Made by a program: the position numbers and the translations under genes | NCBI RefSeq assembly: GCF_019145495.1 | Contig: NZ_JAHSTU010000008.1 | Span: forward strand, 1 to 64,000 | Length of the DNA: 64,000 nucleotides | Direction of reading: 5' to 3' | From: Pseudomonas azerbaijanoccidentalis | GTDB taxonomy: Bacteria > Pseudomonadota > Gammaproteobacteria > Pseudomonadales > Pseudomonadaceae | Shown: piece by piece, positions 31,133 to 40,326 of the stretch | Layout of the letters: each line of letters begins with the position of its first letter | Position numbering within the stretch: the first letter of the stretch is position 1 | The notes under the pieces: model-generated | Databases searched by the model: none | What the model was told of the DNA's origin: nothing | What the model saw: only the letters and a program-made list of their open reading frames with translations

Positions 31133-32371
31133 TCAGTGGACCTTGTGCTCAAGCGGCGGCGCATCTGCGCGCAGCTTCTGCACTTCGCTCACCGCCAGGT
31201 CACCCGGCAGACCGCCCCAACCCTGACGCAGGTAATTCACCAGGTCGGTGAGCTGTGCGTCGCTGAGTTTCTCGACGAAACCCGGCATTGGCTGCATGTG
31301 CTCGAACCCGGAGAATTTCTGCTCACCGATCCCGTCGTCAATCACCCGTACGAGGTTGCGCGGATCTTCCAGACGCAGCGTCGTGTTACCGCGCATGGCC
31401 ACGGCGATGTGCGGTTTGCCTTCGCCACCCACTGCGTGGCAACCGGCGCAGACGTTCAGATAATCCTGACGACCGCGTTGGGCACTGGCGCTGAGCTTGT
31501 CCAACGGCACGTCAGAAAGCACTTTGGCTGCGGGCGGCTGATCGCCGAGCAGGAAGGTCGCCATGGCGGCCAGGTCCGGATCGGTGAGGCCTTGGGTGCT
31601 GTTGTGGAATACCGGGAACATCTCGTTGAACATCGTGCCCTGGGCGCTCATGCCGTGCTTGAGGAACGAGCTCAGGTCCTGATGATTCCAGCCGCGAGCC
31701 GCCAGGTCAGTGGCCAGCAGGCTTGGCGCCAGATAGCCATTGAGGATGCCGCCGGTCATGCGCTTGTCCATCTGCATCGCGCCAGGCAGGCCGCGTGGCG
31801 TGTGGCATTCGCCGCAGTGGCCGAGCACGTCGACCATGTACTGGCCGCGCTTCCAGGCTTCACTCTTGCCTTCGGCGGACTCCAGCTTCACGTCTTTGCC
31901 GTACATCATGTTCCAGCCGATCAGGCCCGGACGCACGTTGAACGGAAAAGTCAGGCTGGTGACCGGCGCGGGGCGTTCGATGGGCGCGACGGTTTTCAGG
32001 TACGCGTGAATCGCATCGGAGTCCGCGCGCGGCATCAGGTGATACGAGGTGTAGGGCATCGCCGGGTACAGGTTCGCGCCATCACGACGCTTGCCGGCGG
32101 TCAACGCCGCGAAGAATTCGTCATCGTTGTACAAACCAATGCCGTGCTCTTTGCTCGGGGTGATGTTGGTGCCATAGATCGTGCCGAACGGCGAGACGAT
32201 CGGCAGACCGCCCGCGTACGGCGCGCCACCCGGTGCGGTGTGGCAGGCCATGCAGTCAGCGGCGCGGGCGAGGTATTCGCCTTGCTTGACCTGCGCATCA
32301 TCGGCATGAGCCGCCAACACAGGCGCAGCCAGGCCGACCGTCAATGCCAGACGGCTAAGTAGTTGCTTCAT
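31133..32371 (-). CDS. triheme c-type cytochrome of the molybdenum hydroxylase
   Basis: This is 412 residues. The start at 32371 follows GGAGGGTTAAGC and gives a signal peptide (LLSRLALTVGLAAPVLAAHA). There are three haem-binding CxxCH sites, at residues 40-44 (CMACH), 186-190 (CGECH) and 308-312 (CAGCH), each in a cytochrome c domain with a downstream Met ligand. This is the layout of the membrane-anchored electron acceptors of alcohol and aldehyde dehydrogenases. It would take electrons from the 2Fe-2S subunit to the respiratory chain in the periplasm. It lies between the iron-sulfur gene and xdhC. Confidence 0.93.
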   Translation of the reverse strand: MKQLLSRLALTVGLAAPVLAAHADDAQVKQGEYLARAADCMACHTAPGGAPYAGGLPIVSPFGTIYGTNITPSKEHGIGLYNDDEFFAALTAGKRRDGANLYPAMPYTSYHLMPRADSDAIHAYLKTVAPIERPAPVTSLTFPFNVRPGLIGWNMMYGKDVKLESAEGKSEAWKRGQYMVDVLGHCGECHTPRGLPGAMQMDKRMTGGILNGYLAPSLLATDLAARGWNHQDLSSFLKHGMSAQGTMFNEMFPVFHNSTQGLTDPDLAAMATFLLGDQPPAAKVLSDVPLDKLSASAQRGRQDYLNVCAGCHAVGGEGKPHIAVAMRGNTTLRLEDPRNLVRVIDDGIGEQKFSGFEHMQPMPGFVEKLSDAQLTDLVNYLRQGWGGLPGDLAVSEVQKLRADAPPLEHKVH

Positions 32372-32373
32372 GC

Positions 32374-32913
32374 TTAACCCTCCTTGACCAGGCCGAGATC
32401 GGTCAGCACGTTGCGCGTGGCGCTGTAGTAGCGCACGTACCCGGTGCAACGGCAGATGTGATGACCGAGGCTGTCCTCGATGACTTTTTCCAGCTGGCTT
32501 TTGACGATGGGCTGGCGTTGCAGCTTCTCGACCAGCACCGTCGCGGCGTTGACGAAACCCGGTGCGCAGTAGCTGCACTGGAAGGCGAATTCGTCGACGA
32601 AACGCTGCTGGATCGGGTTCAGTTCGGTGACCTTGCCCTGCTCATCGCGGGTCGCGTGGCCTTCGATGGTCCGTACTTTCTTGCCTTCGAAGTAGTGCGC
32701 GCCGGTGATGCAGGTGCGCACTTCTTCGCTGGTGCCGTCCGGGTTATCAACGATCACCACGCAGGCGTGGCAGATGCCCTGGCCGCAGCCCAGGCGCGAA
32801 CCGGTGAGGTTCTTGTATTCGTGCAGGTAGTCGATCATCGGCAGGTCATCAGGGATCTCCACCGGGCCGACGGATTGACCGTTGAGGGTCAGTTGAAGCG
32901 GACGGTTAGCCAT
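32374..32913 (-). CDS. 2Fe-2S subunit of a periplasmic molybdenum hydroxylase
   Basis: This is 179 residues, IorA/CoxS type. The N-terminal ferredoxin domain has GCGQGICHACVVIV plus a following Cys (EVRTC); the usual CGAC is CHAC here. The C-terminal four-helix domain binds the second cluster through FQCSYCAPGFV and HHICRCTGYVRYY. It moves electrons from the molybdenum site to the cytochrome. The ATG lies inside the end of the large-subunit gene (8-base overlap) and the stop is two bases before the cytochrome ATG. Having no signal of its own, it is presumably exported with the Tat-dependent large subunit. Confidence 0.93.
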   Translation of the reverse strand: MANRPLQLTLNGQSVGPVEIPDDLPMIDYLHEYKNLTGSRLGCGQGICHACVVIVDNPDGTSEEVRTCITGAHYFEGKKVRTIEGHATRDEQGKVTELNPIQQRFVDEFAFQCSYCAPGFVNAATVLVEKLQRQPIVKSQLEKVIEDSLGHHICRCTGYVRYYSATRNVLTDLGLVKEG

Positions 32914-35737
32914 TGAGGGCCTCCTTGATGCGTGCAGAAGTGATAGGCAGGTCGCGAACACGTTTACCGATGGCGTGAGCCACGGCGTTGCCGATGGCGC
33001 CGACCACCGGGATCATCACCACTTCGGCGATGCCTTTGGACGGGTCACTCGGCGACAATGGCGGGAGGATTTCCGCAGTCTGTTTCCACACCGCAACGTG
33101 ACGCGCCATCGGCAAACGGTAACGGTTGAAGTTCCAGTCACCCTCCCCCGGCCCACCTTCGTACAACGGCATTTCTTCCATCAGCGCATGGCCGATGCCC
33201 ATGGCGATGCCACCTTCGAGCTGGCCCTTGACCAGTTCCGGCACCAGCACCCGACCGCACTCGACCCACGAATGGTGGTTGAGCACCGACACTTCGTTCG
33301 AACCTTTGTTGACCTTCACTTCCACCAGCGTCGCGACCGGGCTGTAGTAAGTCACCGCCGCGTTGTTCAACTGGGTCGCCGGGTAGGCGATGTTCTGTCG
33401 GTCCAGCAGATGGAAACCGGCGCTGTTCATCTGCGCTTTCTTGGCGCTCGGAGCACCGTCGCCGTACTTCACGGCCAAGCCATCGAGTGGCAAACGCTCA
33501 CGCACGCCGTCGATGCTGTACTCGGCCTCGGCCCAGCTCCAGCGGTTGAAACCGTGCACGGTCGCGCCAGTCACAAGGCCGCGCTCATGGGCACGCTTGG
33601 CCAGCACGGCGAAAGGCAATGGCTCCATGCCGTTGGCGGTGAGCTTGCCGTCGACCCAATGGGCGTCTTCACGGCGCACCACGTAAGGGTTGGCCTGGCC
33701 GCCAAAAGGACCTTGTCGCCAGATTTCCAGCGCCGCTGGCCACAAGCCGTGGTTGAACAACACGCGCGCCGCTTCACGGGTGGCATGGCTGAAGTAGTAA
33801 GCCGAGTTGGTCGCGGAGGAGGCCGAAGCGACCTTGCCGACCCAACGCGGATTACGCAGGAAGTTGTCCTGCTCGGCCTGGCTCATGATGTACGGGTTGC
33901 CGCCGCTGATCAGCTGCAACTCTTTCCATTCGGTTTCGCCGGTCTTCACTTCGTGCGCAGGGCTACCGAGGAAATCGGCCACCACCATCGCTTGGGATGT
34001 GGACATGCCGGTGCCGATTTCGATACCAATGTGGCGCAGATTGATGCGGCCTTCGGCGGTGAACTCGATGCTGGCCATCGGCGCTTCGGAACCGGTGCCG
34101 AAGTCTTTCTGGCAGATGGCGAAACCGATGCCGTACCAGTTATCCGGGTCGGCGGCTTCGCGTTGTTGCTTGATCGCGTTGCGGTTTTTCCAGGTGTCGT
34201 GAACGGCCGCTTTGTCGAGAATCTCGTGCAGGCGCAAGGCACCGGCAGGCACCGCGCCCTGGGTGTTTTTCATGCCCGAACGCAGCGCGTTTTTGCGGCG
34301 CAGGTCGATGGCATCGACACCGAGGCGATCGGCGATTTCGTCGACCATCATCTCGGTGGACGCCATGCTTTGCAGGGTGCCGTAGCCACGCATCGACCCG
34401 GCTTCAACGGCGCGGGAGTGATAAGCCGTCACCTGCAAATCGTTCTGCGGCATGTAGTAGATCGACTGCGCCGCCGTGGCGCCAACCGCCGCCACGGACG
34501 GGCTGTAGTTGACCCGGCCGCCACCGTCGACGCTCATCTCGGCGCGGAAAATCTTGAAGCTGTAATCGGTCTTGTCCACCGCCAGTTGGTAGCGGATATC
34601 GAACGGGTGACGCTTGATGCCGCTCTGGAACTGCTCGTAGCGGTCGTTGGCCAAACGCACCGGCACACCGGCGCCATACAACGCTGCAAGGGCGGCGTAG
34701 TAGACGAAAATGTTGTGGTCTTTCGAGCCGTAGCCGACGGTGTAGCCCGGGTGCATGTTCAGGTTGGCCAGGCCAAAACGCGACGGCGCGATCATCTTCG
34801 CAGTCTCGGTCGCGGTTTCCAGTGGGCACTGTGTCGCCACCACGAAATGCAGGGTCTTGGTCGCCGGGTCGTACCAGCCGTTACCGTTGTCCGGCTCCAT
34901 CGCGGCGGGTTCGATCGACGGCGTCTTGTAGCGCTCATCGAACACCAGCCAGTTGTCCGGCGGCGTGTCGATCTGCTGCTTCATGCGCTCGGCGTAGAAC
35001 AGGCCGCGCTCGGTCAGGTTGCCGTGCAGGTTGGGCTGGGAGTTCCACACCGGACGACGGTTTTTCAGCATCGGGAACAGGATCGAATCCTTGAGGCTGG
35101 CAAACTCGTCTTCGTCTGCCGAGGTCGCACCGCCGACGCGCACGTAGCGGAAGCTGCCGTAAGGATCACCTTCGTAGAACGGCACTTTCTCGCCGTAGCG
35201 GATCGCCTTGTCGTTGAACTTGAGTTGAGCCTTGGCTTTGCGGAAACGTTCGAAGTCATTCCAGATCAGGATCGCCACCGGGTGGCCGATGAACATCGGC
35301 ACCTTGCCGGCTGGCAGCAGCGGATCAGGCGCGTGCTCTTCAGGGAACACGATACCGTCCTTGACCAGGTCTTCGGCCGTGACGATGCGGTCCGGCTGCA
35401 GCTCGGCGCCAAGCCAGGCCAGGTCGATGCCTGCGAAGAGGTGATCGGCCTTGATGGTTTTCAGCAGCATGGCGTGGCCTTGCTGTTGCGGCCAGCCCGG
35501 CATGTCCTTGGCGCGGATGTCGCGGGCAAACACCTTGCTGCCGCAGACCTTGGACAAGGCATCGTTACGGGCGCGCGCCTTGCCGTTGTTGCCGAGCCAT
35601 TGCTCGGATGGCACGGTCACGCTGTTTTCCATCAAGGCGGCCAGCGCCTGGCTGCTCAATGGCGTGAGCGTTACGCTCACACCCGCTACCAGCCCGCCCT
35701 GAAGGAACGAGCGCCGGGATATATCACGGTTGGACAT
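32906..35737 (-). CDS. large molybdopterin subunit, IorB-type hydroxylase
   Basis: This is 943 residues with a Tat signal at the N terminus (SNRDISRRSFLQGGLVAG; twin Arg in SRRSFLQ). The body has the features of the xanthine oxidase superfamily large subunit: YTVGYGSKDHNIFVYYAALA, EAGSMRGYGTLQSMA, EIGTGMSTSQAM, and near the end KGIAE, where Glu905 is the likely catalytic base (KGVGE in relatives). It resembles isoquinoline 1-oxidoreductase and FAD-free aldehyde dehydrogenases, so it hydroxylates an aldehyde or N-heterocycle. No FAD subunit is encoded; the partners are the 2Fe-2S protein and triheme cytochrome. The substrate cannot be read from sequence. Confidence 0.9.
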   Translation of the reverse strand: MSNRDISRRSFLQGGLVAGVSVTLTPLSSQALAALMENSVTVPSEQWLGNNGKARARNDALSKVCGSKVFARDIRAKDMPGWPQQQGHAMLLKTIKADHLFAGIDLAWLGAELQPDRIVTAEDLVKDGIVFPEEHAPDPLLPAGKVPMFIGHPVAILIWNDFERFRKAKAQLKFNDKAIRYGEKVPFYEGDPYGSFRYVRVGGATSADEDEFASLKDSILFPMLKNRRPVWNSQPNLHGNLTERGLFYAERMKQQIDTPPDNWLVFDERYKTPSIEPAAMEPDNGNGWYDPATKTLHFVVATQCPLETATETAKMIAPSRFGLANLNMHPGYTVGYGSKDHNIFVYYAALAALYGAGVPVRLANDRYEQFQSGIKRHPFDIRYQLAVDKTDYSFKIFRAEMSVDGGGRVNYSPSVAAVGATAAQSIYYMPQNDLQVTAYHSRAVEAGSMRGYGTLQSMASTEMMVDEIADRLGVDAIDLRRKNALRSGMKNTQGAVPAGALRLHEILDKAAVHDTWKNRNAIKQQREAADPDNWYGIGFAICQKDFGTGSEAPMASIEFTAEGRINLRHIGIEIGTGMSTSQAMVVADFLGSPAHEVKTGETEWKELQLISGGNPYIMSQAEQDNFLRNPRWVGKVASASSATNSAYYFSHATREAARVLFNHGLWPAALEIWRQGPFGGQANPYVVRREDAHWVDGKLTANGMEPLPFAVLAKRAHERGLVTGATVHGFNRWSWAEAEYSIDGVRERLPLDGLAVKYGDGAPSAKKAQMNSAGFHLLDRQNIAYPATQLNNAAVTYYSPVATLVEVKVNKGSNEVSVLNHHSWVECGRVLVPELVKGQLEGGIAMGIGHALMEEMPLYEGGPGEGDWNFNRYRLPMARHVAVWKQTAEILPPLSPSDPSKGIAEVVMIPVVGAIGNAVAHAIGKRVRDLPITSARIKEALNG

Positions 35738-35912
35738 GGATCATCCTCTGGGCGGTTATGGGGTCCGCCCTTCTGGTTATGTACTGGGAATCTCGAGTCT
35801 TGCAGAAGCCCCTTTTGACGATGCAAGGGGCTGTGTTGACAGTGCAAAGCTGACCGAAAGGTTAACTTTAAAGGTTTATGCGCTCGCGGAAAACAAAAAA
35901 CTGACCAGGAAA

Positions 35913-36854
35913 TCAAAAAACCGCGGCTTTTCGACGCAGCAGATCGATGAACAATCCCAGCTCGCGACTTATGTGCTCACCCTTGCGCAACAACAGCCCG
36001 AACGGCGCCAGTTGCACATCCAGTTCCACCGGAAGCGCCACCACCAGCCCCATTTTAAGGTAGTCGCGCAATGCGGTTTCCGACAGGACCATGATCGCGT
36101 CGGTCAGTTGAATCAGCTGCTGCATCGAATACACCGAGCTGCATTCGATGATGTCCGCCGGCAGCGGCAAGGCCAGGCGCTGCAAGGCTTGATCGAGACC
36201 GATGCGCGCCGGGCTGGTTTCCGGTTGCAGGATCCACGGCCAGCCGTTGACCAGTTCCGCCATTTCCAGCTTCTTGCGCCGCGCCAGCGGATGACCGGCG
36301 TGCACCACCACCAGCAAGCGTTCGTTGCCCAGTTGCTCGAAGACGTAATGCTCGCTGTCGGTGGCGGCATTGCGCCGGGCGATGGCGAGGTCGATGCGGC
36401 CCTGCTCCAACAACTGGATCACCTGGTCGCTGGTGTCACCCATGATGCGAATTCGCAGTTGCGGATTAAGCGACTTGATCTCGGCAATCGAATCCATCAC
36501 CAGATCCGGCGCCGCGCCCATGATGGTACCGATCGACAGGTAGCCATAACCGCCCTGCTGGCGCGCCATCAGGTCCTCGGCACAACGGTCGAGACCACTG
36601 AGGGCCGACTCGGCAAAACGAATCAACTCCTGGCCCAGCGCCGTCGGGCGCATGCCGCGCGGCAAACGTTCGAACAGGTCGCAGCCAAACATGTCTTCAA
36701 TCTCATGGAGCATGCGGGTGGCGGCCGGTTGTGACATGTTCAGGCTTTGCGAAGCACGGTGCAGGTTCTGGCTGGTGCTGAGTGTCACCAGCATGTGCAG
36801 ATGCTTGTAGCGCAAGCGATTGAGCAAGCTACGAGAGATGGTCGGCGTGGTCAT
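35913..36854 (-). CDS. LysR-family regulator next to the rhamnonate operon
   Basis: This is 313 residues. The N-terminal helix-turn-helix spans about 15-75 (LHMLVTLSTSQNLHRASQSL; SQPAATRMLHEIEDMFG), then comes a co-inducer domain starting YLSIGTIMGAAPDLVMDSI. It is divergent from the transporter-rhmD-rhmA-aldehyde dehydrogenase operon, with a T-N11-A dyad just before its own start, so it most likely controls that operon with rhamnonate or a later intermediate as inducer. In E. coli the homologous cluster uses an IclR-type regulator instead. The region between this gene and the molybdenum hydroxylase gene (35738-35912) holds no gene. Confidence 0.88.
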   Translation of the reverse strand: MTTPTISRSLLNRLRYKHLHMLVTLSTSQNLHRASQSLNMSQPAATRMLHEIEDMFGCDLFERLPRGMRPTALGQELIRFAESALSGLDRCAEDLMARQQGGYGYLSIGTIMGAAPDLVMDSIAEIKSLNPQLRIRIMGDTSDQVIQLLEQGRIDLAIARRNAATDSEHYVFEQLGNERLLVVVHAGHPLARRKKLEMAELVNGWPWILQPETSPARIGLDQALQRLALPLPADIIECSSVYSMQQLIQLTDAIMVLSETALRDYLKMGLVVALPVELDVQLAPFGLLLRKGEHISRELGLFIDLLRRKAAVF

Positions 36855-36870
36855 GGCGGGCCTTTTTATC

Positions 36871-36887
36871 GATACCCTGAAGGTATC
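36871..36887. promoter_or_regulatory. LysR-type T-N11-A operator dyad
   Basis: GATACCCTGAAGGTATC is a perfect 6-bp inverted repeat with a 5-base centre and contains TACC-N5-GGTA, the T-N11-A pattern bound by LysR regulators. It lies 16 bases upstream of the regulator's start codon and about 90 bases before the transporter gene. Confidence 0.75.
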
Positions 36888-36978
36888 AGTTGTGAGCTAG
36901 ATTCGATTTGTAACGCATCGCTCAGCGGCCGTACAGTCTTCCCCATAAGAACAAATGCCCTACCAAAGGAAAACTGCG

Positions 36979-38274
36979 ATGAAGACTCTACCTGCGCCTC
37001 TGCTCGCCAAAATTTCCTGGCGGCTGCTGCCGTTTCTACTTCTGATGTACATCATGGCCTTCCTCGACCGCGCCAACGTCGGGTTCGCCAAGCAAGCCTT
37101 CCAAGCCGACACCAATATCAGCGATGCCGCCTTCGCCTTCGGCGCCGGGGTGTTCTTCGTCGGTTACGCGCTGCTCGAAGTCCCTAGCAACCTGATCCTG
37201 CACCGCGTCGGCGCCCGTCTGTGGATGTGCCGGATCATGGTCACCTGGGGCCTCGTCTCGGCGGCCATGGTCTTCGCCCACAACGAAACCACCTTCTACG
37301 TCCTGCGCTTCTTGCTTGGCGTGGCCGAAGCCGGTTTCTTCCCCGGCGTCATCCTCTACCTCACCTACTGGTTCCCCAGCGCCGTACGCGGCAAAGCCAT
37401 GGGTTTTTTCTATTTCGGTGCGCCGCTGGCGTTCATCTTCGGCAGTCCGCTGTCTGGCCTGCTGCTGGAAATGGATGGCTTTGCCGGCTTCCACGGCTGG
37501 CAGTGGCTGTTCGCCGTTGAAGGTTTGATGGCGACCGCGGTGGGCATCTGGGCCTATTGGTACCTGGACAATCGCCCGGCCGATGCCAAGTGGCTGACCG
37601 TCGAGGAACGCCAGCAAGTGCAGAGCCTGCTCGATCAGGAAGACAGCCATAAACAGAACCACGGCCGCAGCCTGCTGAACGTGATTTGCCAACCTTCGGT
37701 GCTGTACCTGTGCCTGATTTACCTGCTGATCCAGGCCAGCGTCTATGGCGTGGTGTTCTACCTGCCGACCCAGGTTGGCGGACTGCTCGGCACCAAGGTC
37801 GGCCTGATGGTCGGACTGGTCACCGCGATTCCATGGATTTGCGCCTTGATCGCCGCCTACCTGATCCCCGGCTACAGCGACCGCACCGGCGAACGCCGCC
37901 GCACCGCGTGCCTGACGCTGCTCATGGCCGCTGCCGGGATCGCCTGCTCGGTGACCTTCAGCAACCCGCTGCTGGGAATCATCGCCCTGTGCTTCGCCGC
38001 CTCCGGGTTCATCGCCGTGCAACCGGTGTTCTGGACCTTCCCCTCCAGCTACCTCGCCGGCAGCGCCGCTGCAGCCGGGATCGCCCTGATCAACTCGTTC
38101 GGCGCCCTCGGCGGCTTCATCGCGCCGGTGCTGAAGAACTGGGCCGAAGGTGCCTTCCATTCACCGGCAGCCGGCTTGTACGTGCTGTCCGCTACCACCG
38201 TCATCGCCGCGTTGCTGGTGCTGGGCGTACGCGCCCCCGGCCATAAAGCCTCGAACAAACCGGCCACCGTTTAA
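36979..38274 (+). CDS. MFS transporter, probable L-rhamnonate permease
   Basis: This is 431 residues with twelve predicted membrane helices, of the anion:cation symporter (phthalate permease) family: LLPFLLLMYIMAFLDRANVG in helix 1 and GVAEAGFFPGVILYLTYWF for helices 4-5, a hallmark of sugar-acid transporters. A central cytoplasmic loop (about 205-235) separates two bundles. The start at 36979 follows AAAGGA. Being the first gene of an operon with rhamnonate dehydratase and aldolase, it should import L-rhamnonate by proton symport, like E. coli RhmT. Confidence 0.88.
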   Translation: MKTLPAPLLAKISWRLLPFLLLMYIMAFLDRANVGFAKQAFQADTNISDAAFAFGAGVFFVGYALLEVPSNLILHRVGARLWMCRIMVTWGLVSAAMVFAHNETTFYVLRFLLGVAEAGFFPGVILYLTYWFPSAVRGKAMGFFYFGAPLAFIFGSPLSGLLLEMDGFAGFHGWQWLFAVEGLMATAVGIWAYWYLDNRPADAKWLTVEERQQVQSLLDQEDSHKQNHGRSLLNVICQPSVLYLCLIYLLIQASVYGVVFYLPTQVGGLLGTKVGLMVGLVTAIPWICALIAAYLIPGYSDRTGERRRTACLTLLMAAAGIACSVTFSNPLLGIIALCFAASGFIAVQPVFWTFPSSYLAGSAAAAGIALINSFGALGGFIAPVLKNWAEGAFHSPAAGLYVLSATTVIAALLVLGVRAPGHKASNKPATV

Positions 38275-38307
38275 ACCTGATTGCCGTTTAACAAAAGGAA
38301 TCACACC

Positions 38308-39492
38308 ATGGGCATTCCAACCATCAAACACGTCCGCGCTTTCACTCTGCGAGGCGGCGGCGCGGATTATCACGACCAGGCCGACGGCCACTGGATCGAC
38401 GACCACATCGCCACACCGATGAGCAAATACCCGGAGTACCGCCAGAGTCGCCGCACCTTCGGCATCAACGTGCTCGGCACGCTGGTGGTAGAGATTGAAG
38501 CCAGCGATGGCACGGTCGGTTTTGCCGTGACCACCGGCGGTGAACCTGCCGCCTACATCGTCGAGAAACATCTGGCGCGCTTCCTTGAAGGTGCCCGCGT
38601 CACCGACATCGAAAAGATCTGGGATCAGATGTACCAATCGACCCTGTATTACGGGCGCAAGGGTATCGTGATCAACACGATCTCCGGCGTTGACCTGGCG
38701 CTGTGGGACTTGCTCGGCAAGATCCGCCAGGAACCGGTGCACCAACTGCTCGGCGGTGCGGTGCGCGACGAATTGCAGTTCTACGCCACCGGCGCCCGTC
38801 CGGACCTGGCGCAGAAAATGGGTTTCATCGGCGGCAAGATGCCGCTGCACCACGGCCCCGCCGAAGGCGAAGAAGGCCTGCGCAAGAACCTCGAAGAACT
38901 GGCGACCATGCGCGAACGCGTCGGCCCGGACTTCTGGTTGATGCTCGATTGCTGGATGAGCCTGGACCTCAACTACGCCACCAAACTGGCGGTCGGTGCC
39001 CACGAACATGGCTTGAAATGGATCGAAGAGGCCCTGCCGCCGGATGATTACTGGGGCTACGCGGCCCTGCGCAACAACGTGCCAAAAGGCATGTTGGTGA
39101 CTACCGGCGAACACGAAGCCACGCGCTGGGGTTTCCGCATGCTGCTGGAAATGGGTTGCTGCGACATCATCCAGCCGGATGTCGGCTGGTGCGGCGGCCT
39201 CACCGAACTGGTGAAGATCTCGGCCCTGGCCGATGCCCACAACGCGCTGGTCATTCCCCACGGCTCGTCGGTGTACAGCTATCACTTTGTCGCCACCCGG
39301 CATAACAGCCCGTTCGCCGAATTCCTGATGATGGCGCCGAAAGCCGACGAAGTGGTGCCGATGTTCCATCCGCAACTGCTCGGCGAACCGGTGCCGGTCA
39401 ATGGCCGCATGCGCCTGTCCGAGCTGGACCAGCCAGGCTTCGGCGTGACGCTCAACCCGGAATGCCAACTGCATCGGCCGTACAGCCGCTGA
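38308..39492 (+). CDS. rhmD: L-rhamnonate dehydratase
   Basis: This is 394 residues, enolase superfamily. It follows E. coli RhmD closely: GGGADYHDQADGHWIDDHIA, FGINVLGTLVVEIEASDG, AVRDELQFYATGARPDLAQK, DFWLMLDCWMSLDLNYATK (magnesium-binding Asp), MVTTGEH (Glu and His ligand region), DIIQPDVGWCGG and the catalytic IPHGSSVYSYH. It removes water from L-rhamnonate to give 2-keto-3-deoxy-L-rhamnonate. It starts 33 bases after the transporter with AAAGGAA before the ATG. Confidence 0.96.
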   Translation: MGIPTIKHVRAFTLRGGGADYHDQADGHWIDDHIATPMSKYPEYRQSRRTFGINVLGTLVVEIEASDGTVGFAVTTGGEPAAYIVEKHLARFLEGARVTDIEKIWDQMYQSTLYYGRKGIVINTISGVDLALWDLLGKIRQEPVHQLLGGAVRDELQFYATGARPDLAQKMGFIGGKMPLHHGPAEGEEGLRKNLEELATMRERVGPDFWLMLDCWMSLDLNYATKLAVGAHEHGLKWIEEALPPDDYWGYAALRNNVPKGMLVTTGEHEATRWGFRMLLEMGCCDIIQPDVGWCGGLTELVKISALADAHNALVIPHGSSVYSYHFVATRHNSPFAEFLMMAPKADEVVPMFHPQLLGEPVPVNGRMRLSELDQPGFGVTLNPECQLHRPYSR

Positions 39493-39506
39493 GACAGGAG
39501 CTCGAC

Positions 39507-40307
39507 ATGAACATGCCGCACAACGCTTTCAAAGCCGCACTGAAAAAACCGGCGACCCAATATGGCATCTGGGCCGGGTTCGCCACCGGCTACGCCGCCG
39601 AAATCGTCGCCACCACCGGTTACGACTGGATGCTGATCGACGGTGAACACGCACCGAACACCGTGCCCGGCGTACTCGCGCAGTTGCAGGCCGTGGCGCC
39701 CTACTCCACCGCGCCAGTCGTGCGCGCGGTAAATGGCGACGCCAACCTGATCAAGCAACTGCTGGATATCGGCGCGCAGACGCTGATGATCCCGATGGTT
39801 GAAACCGCCGAACAGGCCCAGGCGCTGGTGCGTGCCATGCGCTACCCGCCCCACGGCATTCGCGGTGTCGGTGGCGGCCTGACCCGCGCCACGCGCTGGG
39901 ACGGTGTGCCCGATTACCTGAATACCGCCCATGAACAATTGTGTCTGATCGTGCAGGTGGAATCGCGCATCGGCGTGGAAAACGTCGAAGCGATTGCCGC
40001 CGTCGAAGGCGTCGATGCGGTGTTTATCGGCCCAGCGGATTTGTCGATTGGCCTGGGCCATGCCGGTAATCCTGGTCATCCGGAAGTTCAGGAGCGGATT
40101 CATCACGCCGTGAACGCCACGCTCGCAGCGGGCAAGGCCTGCGGAATTCTCTCCCCCAACGAAGAAGATGCCCGTCGCTACCAGAGCTGGGGTTGCCAGT
40201 TCATCGCCGTGGCCATCGACATCAGCCTGCTGCGCCAGAGCGCCATGGCCACCCTCGCTCGCTACCGCGAACCGGCCAGCACACCAGCGCCGTCACGCAC
40301 TTATTGA
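39507..40307 (+). CDS. rhmA: 2-keto-3-deoxy-L-rhamnonate aldolase
   Basis: This is 266 residues, HpcH/HpaI class II aldolase. Motifs are IWAGFATGYAAEIVATTGYD, DGEHAPNT with the catalytic His, MIPMVETAEQAQALVRAMRY, VESRIGVENVEAIAAVEGVD and GPADLSIGLG with the metal-binding Asp. It splits 2-keto-3-deoxy-L-rhamnonate into pyruvate and L-lactaldehyde. ACAGGAG lies before the ATG at 39507, 14 bases after rhmD. The aldehyde product explains the dehydrogenase gene that follows. Confidence 0.94.
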   Translation: MNMPHNAFKAALKKPATQYGIWAGFATGYAAEIVATTGYDWMLIDGEHAPNTVPGVLAQLQAVAPYSTAPVVRAVNGDANLIKQLLDIGAQTLMIPMVETAEQAQALVRAMRYPPHGIRGVGGGLTRATRWDGVPDYLNTAHEQLCLIVQVESRIGVENVEAIAAVEGVDAVFIGPADLSIGLGHAGNPGHPEVQERIHHAVNATLAAGKACGILSPNEEDARRYQSWGCQFIAVAIDISLLRQSAMATLARYREPASTPAPSRTY

Positions 40308-40326
40308 TCTGCCAAGGAGTCGTCCC

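Noticed and set aside
32975..35818. 947-codon open frame opposite the molybdenum hydroxylase gene
   Set aside because: A shadow frame; His/Arg/Val-rich composition and no motif, whereas the minus strand carries a full family match.
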